A stretch of 64,000 nt of DNA from Yaniella flava (GCF_039529295.1 NZ_BAAAMN010000003.1:102493-166492), one strand, 5' to 3'. Positions 44,810 to 54,739 are shown, counted from the stretch's first letter. Numbers and translations: made by a program. The notes: generated from the sequence alone by a model not told the origin.

Positions 44810-45352
44810 TTAGACGGAGGGCAACCGGCGAGCGAGCACAACGTCCTTGGCTGGTTGTCCTCCAACTTCGAAGGTACGGGTGCCAATCCGTTCGAAGCCG
44901 ACGCGTTCGTAAAAACTGATGGCACGGGCATTTGCCTCGTTGGTGCCCAACCACATCCACTCTTGGTCCGATGTGGTGTACTGCTCCATCAGATGCGACA
45001 TCATGTTCTTAGAAACGCCTGCCCCGTGGAATTCGGGGTGCACATAGAACTTCGACAGCATGACCGAGGTGGCGGCTGGCAGCTGGGTGTCCAGCTGGGC
45101 ATCCTCTGGAAGCTCTCCGTTGACGCAGACGGAGTATCCCACGAGCATTGCACCATCGGTGGCGACCAACACGTAGACATTCTCATCGGCGATCCATGCG
45201 CTAAAGACGTCTTCGTTCAGTTCATCGCGCACGAAATGATCGATAGCCGTCCGATCCATGCCGGGTGGGCACGCCAGCGGAAACGTTCGTGCGGCCAATG
45301 GGGCCAGCTCGTGAACATCGGTGTTTTTGGCTTGTCGGATCGAAACGCTCAT
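44810..45352 (-). CDS. GNAT family N-acetyltransferase
   Basis: 180 residues of the acetyl-CoA-binding GNAT fold: substrate region PLACPPGMDRTAIDHF, the acetyl-CoA loop region FYVHPEFHGAGVSKNMMSHL and NEANARAISFYERVGFERIG. The acceptor is unknown. Its stop abuts the convergent BCCT gene stop. Confidence 0.9.
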   Translation of the reverse strand: MSVSIRQAKNTDVHELAPLAARTFPLACPPGMDRTAIDHFVRDELNEDVFSAWIADENVYVLVATDGAMLVGYSVCVNGELPEDAQLDTQLPAATSVMLSKFYVHPEFHGAGVSKNMMSHLMEQYTTSDQEWMWLGTNEANARAISFYERVGFERIGTRTFEVGGQPAKDVVLARRLPSV

Positions 45353-45392
45353 AGCATCACAGTATAAACGTCGTGGTGGTCAACGGGCGGCA

Positions 45393-45857
45393 TTAGGCAC
45401 CCTGCTTTTTAAACCATTCGTGAACGTCTGAGCGAAAGGCTAAGGATAATACCCATCCTGCAGCGAGGACCTGTGCGAGGCTTAACGCCAGACCAACCAT
45501 GTCAGTACCGGATCCAGCAAGAAGCCGTGCGATTCCTTGGACGCCACCAAACGCTGCGAGCAGCGCCAACACTGCCGCAACCCAGCGAGCCCAATTCTTC
45601 GATTTGTAGACCCAGAAGGCGACCGCGCCGTAGAGAAGCAGCAGAAATAAGAGCGAGGTGATGTATGCGTTGCGCAAAGACGCTACCGACGCCGTCGTAC
45701 CGTCGCCCAGCTGCAATGTAGTTTCGGCGGCCGAGGGCAACAGTGTGATGATCACGTTGATCAATTGCGCACCGATCATGACCACAGCCAGGATAAGAAA
45801 AGCGATGCTCAAGTTCTTGGCGTTCTTCGGTTGCTGTTGAGCGGGCTGCTTTTGCAT
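45393..45857 (-). CDS. Four-helix hypothetical membrane protein, paralog 1
   Basis: 154 residues with a Gln/Pro-rich N-terminus and about four helices. The C-terminal block VLSLAFRSDVHEWFKKQGA matches the end of the neighbouring protein at 46046-46846 (FRADVAAWY) in pattern, and more loosely the one at 47046-47594 (KSTSQWFAIH). The family is unnamed as far as I can tell. It lies in the same orientation as its relatives. Confidence 0.7.
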   Translation of the reverse strand: MQKQPAQQQPKNAKNLSIAFLILAVVMIGAQLINVIITLLPSAAETTLQLGDGTTASVASLRNAYITSLLFLLLLYGAVAFWVYKSKNWARWVAAVLALLAAFGGVQGIARLLAGSGTDMVGLALSLAQVLAAGWVLSLAFRSDVHEWFKKQGA

Positions 45858-45964
45858 GCGGACTACGGCTTTCTACACTGACATTCGGTAATGAGGGGAT
45901 CAACGGTTCGTTCGAACCGAGTACAGCCTATCGAATGCACACATGGCATCAGGTCATATGAGAA

Positions 45965-46002
45965 GCAGTCAGCCGGTCAGGGTGTTCTGACCGGCTGACT
46001 GC
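45965..46002 (-). terminator. Terminator of paralog 2
   Basis: A 16-bp perfect inverted repeat (45965-45980 with 45987-46002), 44 bases after the stop at 46046. Confidence 0.85.
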
Positions 46003-46045
46003 AGGATATATTTGTACGGTTCATGCGGGAACCGTCAGGCGATAT

Positions 46046-46846
46046 TTAGTTTGATGGATTTGACGGTGGTGGTCCCTGTGGCGGGTTCTGGCCGCCTGGG
46101 CTACCTGGTCCGGGGCCGCCGGGCTCATAACCGTAGCTTCCAGCGCCTGGACCGTACTGGCCACCATAGGGAGGCTGCTGTCCGGGAGGTGGCGTCTGAC
46201 CATATGGGTTGTTACCCGGCTGCTGGCCCGGCTGACCGCTAGGAGCCCAGGGTTGCTGGTAGCCGTGTCCGCCGCCCGGGACGTACCAAGCTGCGACGTC
46301 AGCGCGGAACGCGAAGATCAAGTACCAGACAGCGGTGCCGATGGTCACGAGCGCGGCCAGCAGCATGACGAGACCATAACCCGGACTCACGGTGAGCGTA
46401 ACGAAGCTGGAAAATAGACTCAACAGACTGGAGAGGCCGCCGAGGAATGCGAACACGATCCCAAGGATTCGTCCCCAGTTTTGACGGCCAAGCAGTGGCA
46501 CGATCACCAGGGCATAGAGACCCATGGTAATGATCAGTCCCACGATACCCGTGGCTCCGCTGAAACTGGCGAGCTCGCTGAATCCAGTCATGGCTGCCAG
46601 ATCGGACCACACAACACTGTTGACGATGAGCACTAAAATTTGTGTCACGAGGTAGCCTGCCGCAGAAGCCAGGGCCGCCAGCTGCAATTGGCGTACCGGC
46701 TGTGGCAGATCAGAGCTTGATGACAATACCTTTGCAAAAGGCGACTGCCCACCGTTTCCTGGGTTTTGGCCACTCGGTCCTTGACCGTACTGTGGGCCTC
46801 CGGGACCGGTCGGCCCGCCGGGTCCCCCATTAGGGTTATTCGTCAT
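46046..46846 (-). CDS. Four-helix membrane protein with Gly/Pro-rich tails, paralog 2
   Basis: About 266 residues. A Gly/Asn/Pro-rich N-terminus (NGGPGGPTGPGGPQYGQ) precedes about four helices and a long Gly/Pro/Gln/Tyr-rich C-tail. The membrane core resembles paralogs 1 and 3. I chose ATG 46846 (MTNNPN); an ATG at 46888 is possible but has no ribosome-binding site. Confidence 0.75.
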   Translation of the reverse strand: MTNNPNGGPGGPTGPGGPQYGQGPSGQNPGNGGQSPFAKVLSSSSDLPQPVRQLQLAALASAAGYLVTQILVLIVNSVVWSDLAAMTGFSELASFSGATGIVGLIITMGLYALVIVPLLGRQNWGRILGIVFAFLGGLSSLLSLFSSFVTLTVSPGYGLVMLLAALVTIGTAVWYLIFAFRADVAAWYVPGGGHGYQQPWAPSGQPGQQPGNNPYGQTPPPGQQPPYGGQYGPGAGSYGYEPGGPGPGSPGGQNPPQGPPPSNPSN

Positions 46847-47045
46847 TGCCTCATCTCCATCTTCAATGGCGTGTTCTTGTTGTGTCATGCGCTGCCATTA
46901 TTGCCAGAGCATGATGAGCGGTAGGTAGCCGTCATGTGAACAATGCATTGCACATGACTATATGATGCTCAACTTACCGGCCTAACACACCAGGCTTATG
47001 GCCAGTGTGCTGCCGCATGGGCGTAGGACACCACGAATTGTTATG

Positions 47046-47594
47046 TTAATTTTGCAAACGACGATGGATAGCGAACCACTGGCTGGTCGATTTACTCATG
47101 GCTTGCACAATCCACACAACAGTCAACACCACGGTGATCCATCCGAGAATCGTCGTTGCAAGCTGGAGGCCTGAGAGATTCCCGTAGCCGGTTGCTAACA
47201 GCAGCGAGTAGGCCGACGACAGCAGGAACAGTATCGCCAGTATCAGTCCCACGAAGCGGGCCCAGGTCCGATTGCCGCGCAATCCGAGCCCGACGATGAC
47301 AAAGAGTACGAGCATGATGACAGCTGTCACGATGTTTGTCACCGTAAACATGGTGACCATGCTATCCATCACCTCGGGGGTCAGCTGTTCCAACTGTTCG
47401 GGTGGCAGCGAGTCGGCTACGAATTCCTCACTGTCTATCATCAATGTGATGATTGACGAGACCAAGTTGAGTGCCAACAGCGGCCAGATCAGCATTTTTG
47501 TCAGTCGCGAAGACCGTGGCTCACTGCCGAAATCAGGCATCGTGGTCGCAGCATATGGCGTGGTGCCGTATTTGTTTCCTGGTGTTTTAGACAT
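47046..47594 (-). CDS. Four-helix hypothetical membrane protein, paralog 3
   Basis: 182 residues; helices run from about residue 34. The pattern of a long acidic loop (DSEEFVADSLPPEQLEQL) after the first helix and the C-terminal SKSTSQWFAIHRRL parallels the other two. It lies 17 bases downstream of the ABC permease stop and may be co-transcribed with the exporter. Confidence 0.72.
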   Translation of the reverse strand: MSKTPGNKYGTTPYAATTMPDFGSEPRSSRLTKMLIWPLLALNLVSSIITLMIDSEEFVADSLPPEQLEQLTPEVMDSMVTMFTVTNIVTAVIMLVLFVIVGLGLRGNRTWARFVGLILAILFLLSSAYSLLLATGYGNLSGLQLATTILGWITVVLTVVWIVQAMSKSTSQWFAIHRRLQN

Positions 47595-47611
47595 AACGTG
47601 TTTCCCGTCCT

Positions 47612-48913
47612 TTAGTCATGGCGTAGTGCTTCAATCGGGTCTTTCGTCGCGGCTCTGCGAGCAGGCAACGTGCCCGCGAGAAACGCGATCAAGATGATAA
47701 CCACAGCGATGACGAGCAGCGACACCGGTTCAATGGCAAACAGTGCGAGCCCCGGCACCGAGTCCAGCGGTCCGTTGATCAACACGGAGTTACCGATCAC
47801 CCCGAGGACCGAGCCCAAGCCGATCCCGATGATTGAACCCATCAGCCCGATCACGATGGCTTCGGTTGAAAACAGCGTGAACACTTTGCCGTTGGTCATC
47901 CCCAAGGCTTTATAGAGTCCAATTTGGCGGGTACGTTCTTGGACCGAAATGAGCAGTGTGTTGACGATACCGAAGCTTGCGGCAAGTAACGCGATGAGTG
48001 CGAATCCGTTGAATACCCACGTAATCGCATCGATGATGCCGCTGATCATACCCATTTGGTCTTCAACGGTTTGACCGACCATATCAATCTCGGCTAGGTC
48101 CGCTTTGATCTGGTCCTCGTTTTCGGCGAGGTTGTCTACGGTAAGCACGGCTTGCATATAGCTGTAGTCCAGGGTGGTGTCGTCGGCGGTGTTATTGATT
48201 TCGGCGATTTCCTGGTTGAGTCCGTGTGAAGGAATCGGCTGCGCACCAGAACCTGTAATGGTCTCTTCGGAGACGCCGACGACTTCGGCTTCGACCGTTT
48301 CGGTGTTGCCTTCCAGGTCTTGTACGCCAACGGTGACCGTCTCGCCGATGGCTTGATCGGCGTTTTCAGTGTCATCGATGTCAAATGTACTAAGCCAGGA
48401 GGTTGGGACGACGATTTCGTGGGCGTCATTGGATGTTGACGGGGCTTCGCCTGCCGCGTATTCGAGCATGGACAGTTCGAATGGAAGTCCGGGTGAGGAG
48501 AGCGCGTACTGGGTGCCATCTGACATTTCGAGGTACTCGACGTTGACGAAGACCATCGGGTCAACCAGCTCAACGTTGTCGAGCTGTTCCAACTCGTCGA
48601 TATCGTCTTCGTCTAATGCTGGCATCCCGAATTCAGAAGTGGAGCCTTCGGCATCGGGATCGTATTCTTGTGGCTCACTCCCGGCAAAGCTCATGGAAGC
48701 GTCCATGGTTTGTGCAGGCATGACGTACACCTGGTTGGTATCGCCCATCGCATCGACTTGTGCGTCGATATATTTGTTGATGCCGGCACCAATGCCGGAT
48801 GTCAGTGTCAGCGTAAACGCGCCGACTACGACGGCGGTCACGGTCAGGAACGTGCGAAGTTTGGTCCGCAGCGTGTTCGCTAAGGCTGTTTTGAAAATGT
48901 CGAGCGTCTTCAT
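47612..48913 (-). CDS. MacB-like ABC transporter permease
   Basis: 433 residues: one N-terminal helix, a large extracytoplasmic MacB periplasmic-core-type domain (DAMGDTNQVYVMPAQTMDAS) and three C-terminal FtsX-type helices (NTLLISVQERTRQIGLYKAL). The permease and the ATPase form a mechanotransmission exporter, typical of peptide, antibiotic or lipid export. ATG 48913 overlaps the ATPase stop by four bases. Confidence 0.9.
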   Translation of the reverse strand: MKTLDIFKTALANTLRTKLRTFLTVTAVVVGAFTLTLTSGIGAGINKYIDAQVDAMGDTNQVYVMPAQTMDASMSFAGSEPQEYDPDAEGSTSEFGMPALDEDDIDELEQLDNVELVDPMVFVNVEYLEMSDGTQYALSSPGLPFELSMLEYAAGEAPSTSNDAHEIVVPTSWLSTFDIDDTENADQAIGETVTVGVQDLEGNTETVEAEVVGVSEETITGSGAQPIPSHGLNQEIAEINNTADDTTLDYSYMQAVLTVDNLAENEDQIKADLAEIDMVGQTVEDQMGMISGIIDAITWVFNGFALIALLAASFGIVNTLLISVQERTRQIGLYKALGMTNGKVFTLFSTEAIVIGLMGSIIGIGLGSVLGVIGNSVLINGPLDSVPGLALFAIEPVSLLVIAVVIILIAFLAGTLPARRAATKDPIEALRHD

Positions 48914-49620
48914 GCGTTACCCACCGTGTCTTCCAGGATTTCGCCGTCTTGAATGCGAATTTGTCGATCGCATTTTGCCGCCAGATCTTCATCGTGTGTG
49001 ACGACGATCAGCGTTTGGCCTTCCTCGTTGAGACCGAACAGGAGGTTTTCCACCACGGCGGACGTTTCGGAATCCAGATTTCCGGTGGGCTCATCTGCAA
49101 AGAGAATTTCGGGGCTGTTGATCAGCGCACGGCCAATCGAGACGCGCTGTTGTTGACCGCCGGAAAGTTTCCCGGCTTTTGATTTGAGTTTGTCACCCAT
49201 TTCCAACATTTCAAGAATCTCGGTGCCCAGACGCTGTCGTTCAGCTTTGGCCACTTTGGCGATTTTTAATGGCAAGGTCACGTTTTCTAACACGGTTTCT
49301 TGCGAGTTGAGGTAGAACTGTTGGAACACGAAGCCAAAGGTGGTGTTTCGTACTTCGGCGATTTCTTTCGGTTTCAGGTCGGAGACCACTTTGCCTCGCA
49401 TCGCCACGACGCCAGAACTGGGCTGGTCCAACAGCGCCAACAGGTGCATCAACGTGGATTTTCCGGATCCGGATTTACCGATGATGGCAACGGATTCGCC
49501 TTGCTGAATCTCGAAGGTCAGTCCCTTGAGGGCAGGCACTTTGTTCTCACCGGTGCCAAAGACTCTAGCAAGGTTTTCGGTCTCTAATAGTGGTGGGCTT
49601 TGAGCGGGGGTCGCAGTCAT
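48910..49620 (-). CDS. ABC transporter ATP-binding protein (MacB/LolD-type)
   Basis: 236 residues. The Walker A is GKSGSGKST, the signature is LSGGQQQRVSIGRAL, and Walker B is ILFADEPTGNLDS. It powers the adjacent permease. The gene pair has no attached substrate-binding gene; the 4-TM protein at 47046-47594 follows and could be a partner. Confidence 0.95.
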   Translation of the reverse strand: MTATPAQSPPLLETENLARVFGTGENKVPALKGLTFEIQQGESVAIIGKSGSGKSTLMHLLALLDQPSSGVVAMRGKVVSDLKPKEIAEVRNTTFGFVFQQFYLNSQETVLENVTLPLKIAKVAKAERQRLGTEILEMLEMGDKLKSKAGKLSGGQQQRVSIGRALINSPEILFADEPTGNLDSETSAVVENLLFGLNEEGQTLIVVTHDEDLAAKCDRQIRIQDGEILEDTVGNA

Positions 49621-49739
49621 AGCACTCCTTGGGTCGCAGTTTTTTCAGCTGCTATCCAGTGTGCCAAAACCAGTGGTTGAATACTTCCACTGCGAGACTG
49701 AAATTCCCCTAGGCCGCTGGGGTGAGTCGAAGCGGTGGT

Positions 49740-50822
49740 CTACCGACCAACAGGCAGAAAGCCGGTCTTTTGATACACCTCATCCAATACGGGCGCGGCG
49801 ACGCTGCGCGCCTTTTCTGCGCCTAACGCCAGGATTCGGTCTAGTTCTGCCGGGTCATCCAAGAGTTCCAGAGCTCGGGTGCGGACCGGTTCGAGTCGTT
49901 GTGTCACGGCTTCAGCTAAGTCAACTTTGAGGTGTCCATACATTTTGCCCTCGTAGTCCGCCACAAGTTGTTCAACGCTCCGGTCGGTGACGGAGGCGTA
50001 AATGTCCAGCAGGTTCGAGACACCCGGTTTGTTTTCCCGGTCATACGAAACCTCAGTACCGGCATCGGTGACCGCAGATTTAATGCGTTTTGCGGTGACT
50101 TTCGGTTCGTCCAAAATGTTGATCAGCCCGTTTGGCGACACGGCAGATTTGGACATTTTCGATGTCGGCTCTTGCAGATCATAAATGCGCGCACCTGTTT
50201 CGGGGTAGAAGCCAACCGGCACGACGAACGTTTCACCGTAGCGATGGTTAAAGCGCTGTGCCAGGGTACGGGTCAGTTCGATGTGCTGGCGCTGGTCGTC
50301 TCCCACGGGAACACCGTGTGGCTGGTAGAGCAGGATGTCGGCAGCCATCAGCATCGGATAGGTGAACAAGCCAACGCCGGTCGCGTCGGTGCCTTCCCGT
50401 GCCGATTTATCTTTGAACTGCGTCATACGTGCGGCTTCGCCCATCCCGGTGAGACAGGTCAAAATCCACGTGAGCTGCGTATGTTCGGGAATATGTGACT
50501 GCACAAACAAGGTGGAACGTTCTGGATCAATGCCGGCAGCAATGTATTGGGCTGCCGCCACGCGAGTGCGTTTGGTCAGATCCGCGGGATCCTGCGCCAC
50601 GGTTATGGCATGCAAGTCCGGGATGAAGTAGTACGCTTCGAAGTCTTCTTGGACTTTCACCCAGTTGACCAGGGCCCCAAGATAATTGCCCAGGTGCAAA
50701 GAATCTGCGGACGGCTGCATACCCGACAGCACGCGCGGATGTGCAGCGGCTGAGGTCAGGTGTGCGGTTTTGGAAAGATCGGTGGCCAGAATATCGGCCG
50801 GTGTTGGCTGGCTAGTGGACAC
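49740..50822 (-). CDS. trpS: Tryptophan-tRNA ligase
   Basis: 360 residues, class I synthetase charging tRNA-Trp. The HIGH-like motif is SADSLHLGNYLGAL and the KMSKS motif is TSKMSKSAVSPNG. The start is GTG 50822 with GAAAGG upstream. It lies 12 bases downstream of xth and could share its transcript. Confidence 0.96.
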   Translation of the reverse strand: MSTSQPTPADILATDLSKTAHLTSAAAHPRVLSGMQPSADSLHLGNYLGALVNWVKVQEDFEAYYFIPDLHAITVAQDPADLTKRTRVAAAQYIAAGIDPERSTLFVQSHIPEHTQLTWILTCLTGMGEAARMTQFKDKSAREGTDATGVGLFTYPMLMAADILLYQPHGVPVGDDQRQHIELTRTLAQRFNHRYGETFVVPVGFYPETGARIYDLQEPTSKMSKSAVSPNGLINILDEPKVTAKRIKSAVTDAGTEVSYDRENKPGVSNLLDIYASVTDRSVEQLVADYEGKMYGHLKVDLAEAVTQRLEPVRTRALELLDDPAELDRILALGAEKARSVAAPVLDEVYQKTGFLPVGR

Positions 50823-50834
50823 GAATGGACCTTT

Positions 50835-51689
50835 CTAGAACTGGTAGTCCACCACGAGTGGTGAGTGATCGGAGAAGCGGGTATCGTATGATGGCGCACG
50901 GTCCACCACGGCTTTGGTGACTTTGTCAGCCAATTGTGGTGTGGCGGCCTGATAGTCGATGCGCCAACCGGCATCGTTATCGAACGCTTTGCCACGGTAG
51001 GACCACCAGGTGTAGGGCCCGGGAACTTCGCCTGCAACACGACGGCCCACATCAACCCAGCCCAGTTTCTCTGGTGAGAAGAATGTGTCAAAGTAGGCAC
51101 GTTCTTCCGGCAAAAAGCCAGAGTTTTTGACGTTGCCCTTCCAGTTTTTAATGTCCAGTTCGGTGTGACCCACATTGAGGTCACCGGTGATAACTGACAG
51201 ATTCTGACGCGATTTCATGGTCGGTAAGTACTCGACCATGGCGTCCAAGAATTCGAATTTGTCATCTTGCCTCGGGGTATCGACTTCACCGGAGTGCACA
51301 TACACGCTGGCAACCGTGACAACCGACCCGTCGGGGGCATTGAAATCGGCTTCCACCCAGCGACCCGAATCGTTGAGTCCATCGGCAAGGCCGGTGCGGG
51401 TCTCAAGGGGTTTCAACCTCGATGCGATGGCGACGCCTGCACGGCCTTTTGCTTCGGCTTCATGAGCATGAATGTAGACGGTTTCCCACGCGTCCCCCAC
51501 GATCTCGGTGAGCAGTTTGTCCAGAATGTCCTGGGGTGCACGCACTTCTTGGAGGGTGATGATGTCGATGTCGCGGTTGGCAAACCACGATGCCATGTCA
51601 CGACGATGTGCGGCACGAATGCCGTTCACATTGACCGTCGCGACGCGAAGAGTGTTGTCAGCCTTGGGGTCAGCAGCGTTGGTATGCAT
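50835..51689 (-). CDS. xth: Exodeoxyribonuclease III
   Basis: 284 residues of the exonuclease-endonuclease-phosphatase fold, acting at abasic sites and 3' blocks in base excision repair. Catalytic residues are seen in DIITLQEVRAP, ITGDLNVGHTELDIKNWKG and RFSDHSPLVVDY. Order with trpS and folD is normal in this lineage. Confidence 0.94.
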   Translation of the reverse strand: MHTNAADPKADNTLRVATVNVNGIRAAHRRDMASWFANRDIDIITLQEVRAPQDILDKLLTEIVGDAWETVYIHAHEAEAKGRAGVAIASRLKPLETRTGLADGLNDSGRWVEADFNAPDGSVVTVASVYVHSGEVDTPRQDDKFEFLDAMVEYLPTMKSRQNLSVITGDLNVGHTELDIKNWKGNVKNSGFLPEERAYFDTFFSPEKLGWVDVGRRVAGEVPGPYTWWSYRGKAFDNDAGWRIDYQAATPQLADKVTKAVVDRAPSYDTRFSDHSPLVVDYQF

Positions 51690-51697
51690 AATTCTTT

Positions 51698-52222
51698 CTA
51701 GTTGATGACGTCGCCGGTAATGGTACCTGGGCCGTTGTTTGGATCCGATTTCGACGACTTGCCGCGATCGGGGTTGAGCATGTCCCGAGCATTCGAAGCG
51801 GTCATTTCGATGGTATCCAGGGCTCGGTCGATCATGGCCATATCAGCGTCATCACCCTTGGCGAGCTCTTCGGTCACAACACGTTTTTGCACTTCAACAA
51901 TTTTCAGTGAGTGGTCGACCTTGGTGTCGCGCATTGGATCAGTAGCATCCACGACGTTGCCGCCTGCAGACGATGCGGCCAGATTAGAACCGAGATTTTG
52001 GGCGGTTTTGTGCACGGCACGGGCACCGCGACGCACCATAAACAACGAGACGGTCGATAGGATCAACCAGCCACCGGAGATGACCACGACCATCCACCCG
52101 ACGATGTCGTTTTGGTTGGCCGCGAAAATGACGGCAACAATAAAGGCAATGACGACGACGAGGAGCACGACGTTTGTGAGACGAAGGCCGCGGCGACGTG
52201 TTGAAGATTCGATGGACTGCAT
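51698..52222 (-). CDS. Hypothetical two-helix membrane protein
   Basis: 174 residues. Two helices (about 15-36 and 40-60) are followed by a polar, largely helical cytoplasmic region with no recognised domain. It lies between xth and folD on the same strand, 8 bases upstream of the xth start. Confidence 0.75.
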   Translation of the reverse strand: MQSIESSTRRRGLRLTNVVLLVVVIAFIVAVIFAANQNDIVGWMVVVISGGWLILSTVSLFMVRRGARAVHKTAQNLGSNLAASSAGGNVVDATDPMRDTKVDHSLKIVEVQKRVVTEELAKGDDADMAMIDRALDTIEMTASNARDMLNPDRGKSSKSDPNNGPGTITGDVIN

Positions 52223-52292
52223 AGCTTCTAGTATCTCGTATTTCTGGGTTCAGTTCCCAATTGGTCGCACACATTATCCCGTGCGCTAACAC

Positions 52293-52334
52293 CATCATCC
52301 CCCGACCGGTGGAGCCAGTGGACGAGGGATGATG
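52293..52334 (-). terminator. folD terminator
   Basis: A 12-bp inverted repeat with one mismatch (52293-52304 with 52323-52334), 27 bases after the folD stop. Confidence 0.75.
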
Positions 52335-52360
52335 AGGCTGCGCCGTCGTAGCGGTCGACG

Positions 52361-53245
52361 TTAGGCGTCTGTTGCCTGCTGTTCTGCGATTTCCACCACG
52401 TTTGCCACGAGTTCCACACGCGTCATCGGACCGACGCCGCCGGGATTTGGCGACATGGCAGAAGCCACGTCGGCGACGTCTTTGGCGACATCGCCGACGA
52501 TACGTGTTTTGCCGTCGTCGCCTTCTTCGCGCGAAACACCCACGTCAAGGATGACGACGCCGTCTTTGACGAGGTCTTTGGTGACCATACGTGGGTTGCC
52601 TGCCGCGGCAATAATGATGTCCGCCTGGCCGATCAGGTCGTTCATATTGGTCGTACCGGTGTGGGCGGAAATGACGGTGGCGTTGACATCACGGCGGGTG
52701 AACAGCAGTGATGCTGGACGTCCGATGGTAATACCGCGACCGATAATCAACACGGTTTTGCCTTTGACGTCGATGTCGTGATGACGCAGCAGTGTGAGGC
52801 AACCCTTCGGCGTGCACGGTAGCGGCCAGGTGACCTCGCCGCCGGCGGAGGCGACCAAGCGCCCCAGATTCAACGGGTGGAGTCCGTCAGCATCTTTTGC
52901 AGGGTCGATGGCTTCCAACACCGTATCGGTATCGACGTGATCCGGCAGGGGCAACTGGACGATGTAGCCGGTGCACTCCGGGTTATTGTTGAGCTCATCG
53001 ATGACGTCCAGAATCTCGTCCTGGGTCGCGGTTTCTGGCAGTTCGCGGTGCAGCGAGGTGATGCCAATTTCTTCCATGTCACGGATTTTTGCACCGACAT
53101 AGGATTGCGAACCCGCATCTGTGCCGACGAGTACGGTGCCGAGGCCGGGTGTGATCCCTTGTTCTTTGAGCTTGGAGACTCGCTCGGCAAGGTCTTCTTT
53201 CATATGAGCCGCGGTGGCGCGGCCGTCAAGTTTCAGCGCAGTCAT
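52361..53245 (-). CDS. folD: Bifunctional methylene-THF dehydrogenase/cyclohydrolase
   Basis: About 294 residues. It converts 5,10-methylene-THF to 10-formyl-THF. Family marks include VGAKIRDMEEIGI (substrate lysine region), YIVQLPLPDHVD, NLGRLV and the Rossmann stretch IIGRGITIGRPASLLF. With glyA immediately upstream and purU further on, the region is rich in one-carbon genes. ATG 53245 is preferred; TTG 53254 is possible. Confidence 0.95.
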   Translation of the reverse strand: MTALKLDGRATAAHMKEDLAERVSKLKEQGITPGLGTVLVGTDAGSQSYVGAKIRDMEEIGITSLHRELPETATQDEILDVIDELNNNPECTGYIVQLPLPDHVDTDTVLEAIDPAKDADGLHPLNLGRLVASAGGEVTWPLPCTPKGCLTLLRHHDIDVKGKTVLIIGRGITIGRPASLLFTRRDVNATVISAHTGTTNMNDLIGQADIIIAAAGNPRMVTKDLVKDGVVILDVGVSREEGDDGKTRIVGDVAKDVADVASAMSPNPGGVGPMTRVELVANVVEIAEQQATDA

Positions 53246-53295
53246 GTGGTTCAACCGTCCTTTGTCTATTCGTTTCGACGTTCAGCGATCAACCC

Positions 53296-53337
53296 GCGTC
53301 CGGGCCCTGCATTTAGTGTAATGATGAGCCCGGACGC
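53296..53337 (-). terminator. glyA terminator
   Basis: A 10-bp perfect inverted repeat (53296-53305 with 53328-53337) with a 22-base loop, 29 bases after the glyA stop. Confidence 0.55.
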
Positions 53338-53365
53338 TGTCAGTAGTCGGTATCCAGCCGGTGTG

Positions 53366-54646
53366 TTACCAGTTTTCGTAACCTTCATACAGTGGGAAGT
53401 CATCGGCGAGCTTCTCGGTGCGAGCGCGCAATGCGTCCACATCTGGGTTTGGCTTCAATGCCTGGGCGATGATGTCGGCGACTTCGGTGAACTCTTTCGT
53501 GCCGAAACCGCGCGTCGCCAGCGCCGGGGTGCCAATGCGCAGACCAGATGTCGTCATGGGAGGGCGTGGATCCCACGGCACCGAGTTGCGGTTCACGGTG
53601 ATCCCGACTTCGTCGAGAATGTTTTCGCCCTGTTTGCCGTCCAACTCCGAGTTACGTAGATCGACCAGAACCAGGTGAACATCGGTACCACCCGAGAGCA
53701 CGGTGACGCCATGCTCGGCCACGTCGGAGCCCATGAGGCGTTCCGCCAGAATCTGGGCACCTTCGAGTGTGCGTTGCTGACGACGTTTGAATTCTTCAGA
53801 TGCGGCGATCTTGAAGGCGACGGCTTTGCCTGCGATCGCGTGCATGAGTGGACCACCCTGCTGGCCTGGGAAGACACGCGAGTTGAGCTTCTTACCGTAG
53901 CTTTCCTTGGCCAGAATGAACCCGGAACGTGGTCCGGCCAGCGTCTTGTGCACGGTAGAGGAGACAACATCGGCGTGTGGCACTGGGTTCGCGTGCAATC
54001 CTGCTGCGACCAGCCCAGCGAAGTGCGCCATATCGACCCAGAGTTTAGCGCCGACCTCTTGTGCGATCGAAGCAAAGGCCTCGAAGTCGAGCTGACGTGG
54101 GTAGGCCGACCAGCCGGCAACAATCACATCGGGACGTTCCGCGAGCGCTTGTTCACGGACCTTATCCATGTCAATGCGGAAGGTCTCGCGGTCGACTTCG
54201 TAGGCCACGATCTTGTGGCGGCGACCAGAGAAATTCAGCGGCATCCCGTGGGTCAGGTGGCCACCGTGGTCCAGGGACAGCCCCATGAGTGTGTCACCGG
54301 GTTCCATGAGTGCTTCCATCACCGCTACGTTGGCCTGGGCGCCGGCGTGTGGTTGCACGTTGGCGAACTCAGCACCAAACAGGGTCTTGGCGCGTTCAAT
54401 GGCCAGGTTTTCCGCGACGTCTACGTGTTCACAACCGCCGTAGTAGCGACGACCAGGGTAGCCTTCGGCATATTTATTGGTCAGTACCGAACCTTGGGTT
54501 TCCAAAATGGCGCGCGGAACAAAGTTTTCCGAGGCAATCATTTCTAAGGTGCCGCGTTGGCGGCCAAGCTCAAGCCCCAATACTTCGGCAATTTCTGGGT
54601 CAACTTCTGCCAACGGGGCATTATTGACTTTCGATAGTTCAGACAT
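53366..54646 (-). CDS. glyA: Serine hydroxymethyltransferase
   Basis: 426 residues, PLP-dependent, interconverting serine and glycine while loading THF with a one-carbon unit. The PLP lysine is in VVSSTVHKTLAGPRSGFIL, with the N-terminal TLEMIASENFVP and YAEGYPGRRYYGGCEHVD blocks. I chose ATG 54646 because AGGAGAGCG precedes it. Confidence 0.97.
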   Translation of the reverse strand: MSELSKVNNAPLAEVDPEIAEVLGLELGRQRGTLEMIASENFVPRAILETQGSVLTNKYAEGYPGRRYYGGCEHVDVAENLAIERAKTLFGAEFANVQPHAGAQANVAVMEALMEPGDTLMGLSLDHGGHLTHGMPLNFSGRRHKIVAYEVDRETFRIDMDKVREQALAERPDVIVAGWSAYPRQLDFEAFASIAQEVGAKLWVDMAHFAGLVAAGLHANPVPHADVVSSTVHKTLAGPRSGFILAKESYGKKLNSRVFPGQQGGPLMHAIAGKAVAFKIAASEEFKRRQQRTLEGAQILAERLMGSDVAEHGVTVLSGGTDVHLVLVDLRNSELDGKQGENILDEVGITVNRNSVPWDPRPPMTTSGLRIGTPALATRGFGTKEFTEVADIIAQALKPNPDVDALRARTEKLADDFPLYEGYENW

Positions 54647-54739
54647 CGCTCTCCTGGTCCAAAAAAATTCTGCTTCGACTCCACTCATCATAATGGGCGA
54701 ATATGCTTACGGCGTGCAGTTGTCGTTCCACCACGAACG

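Noticed and set aside
53675..54547. 290-residue plus-strand open frame inside glyA
   Set aside because: Shadow of glyA, which has complete PLP motifs and a good ribosome-binding site.
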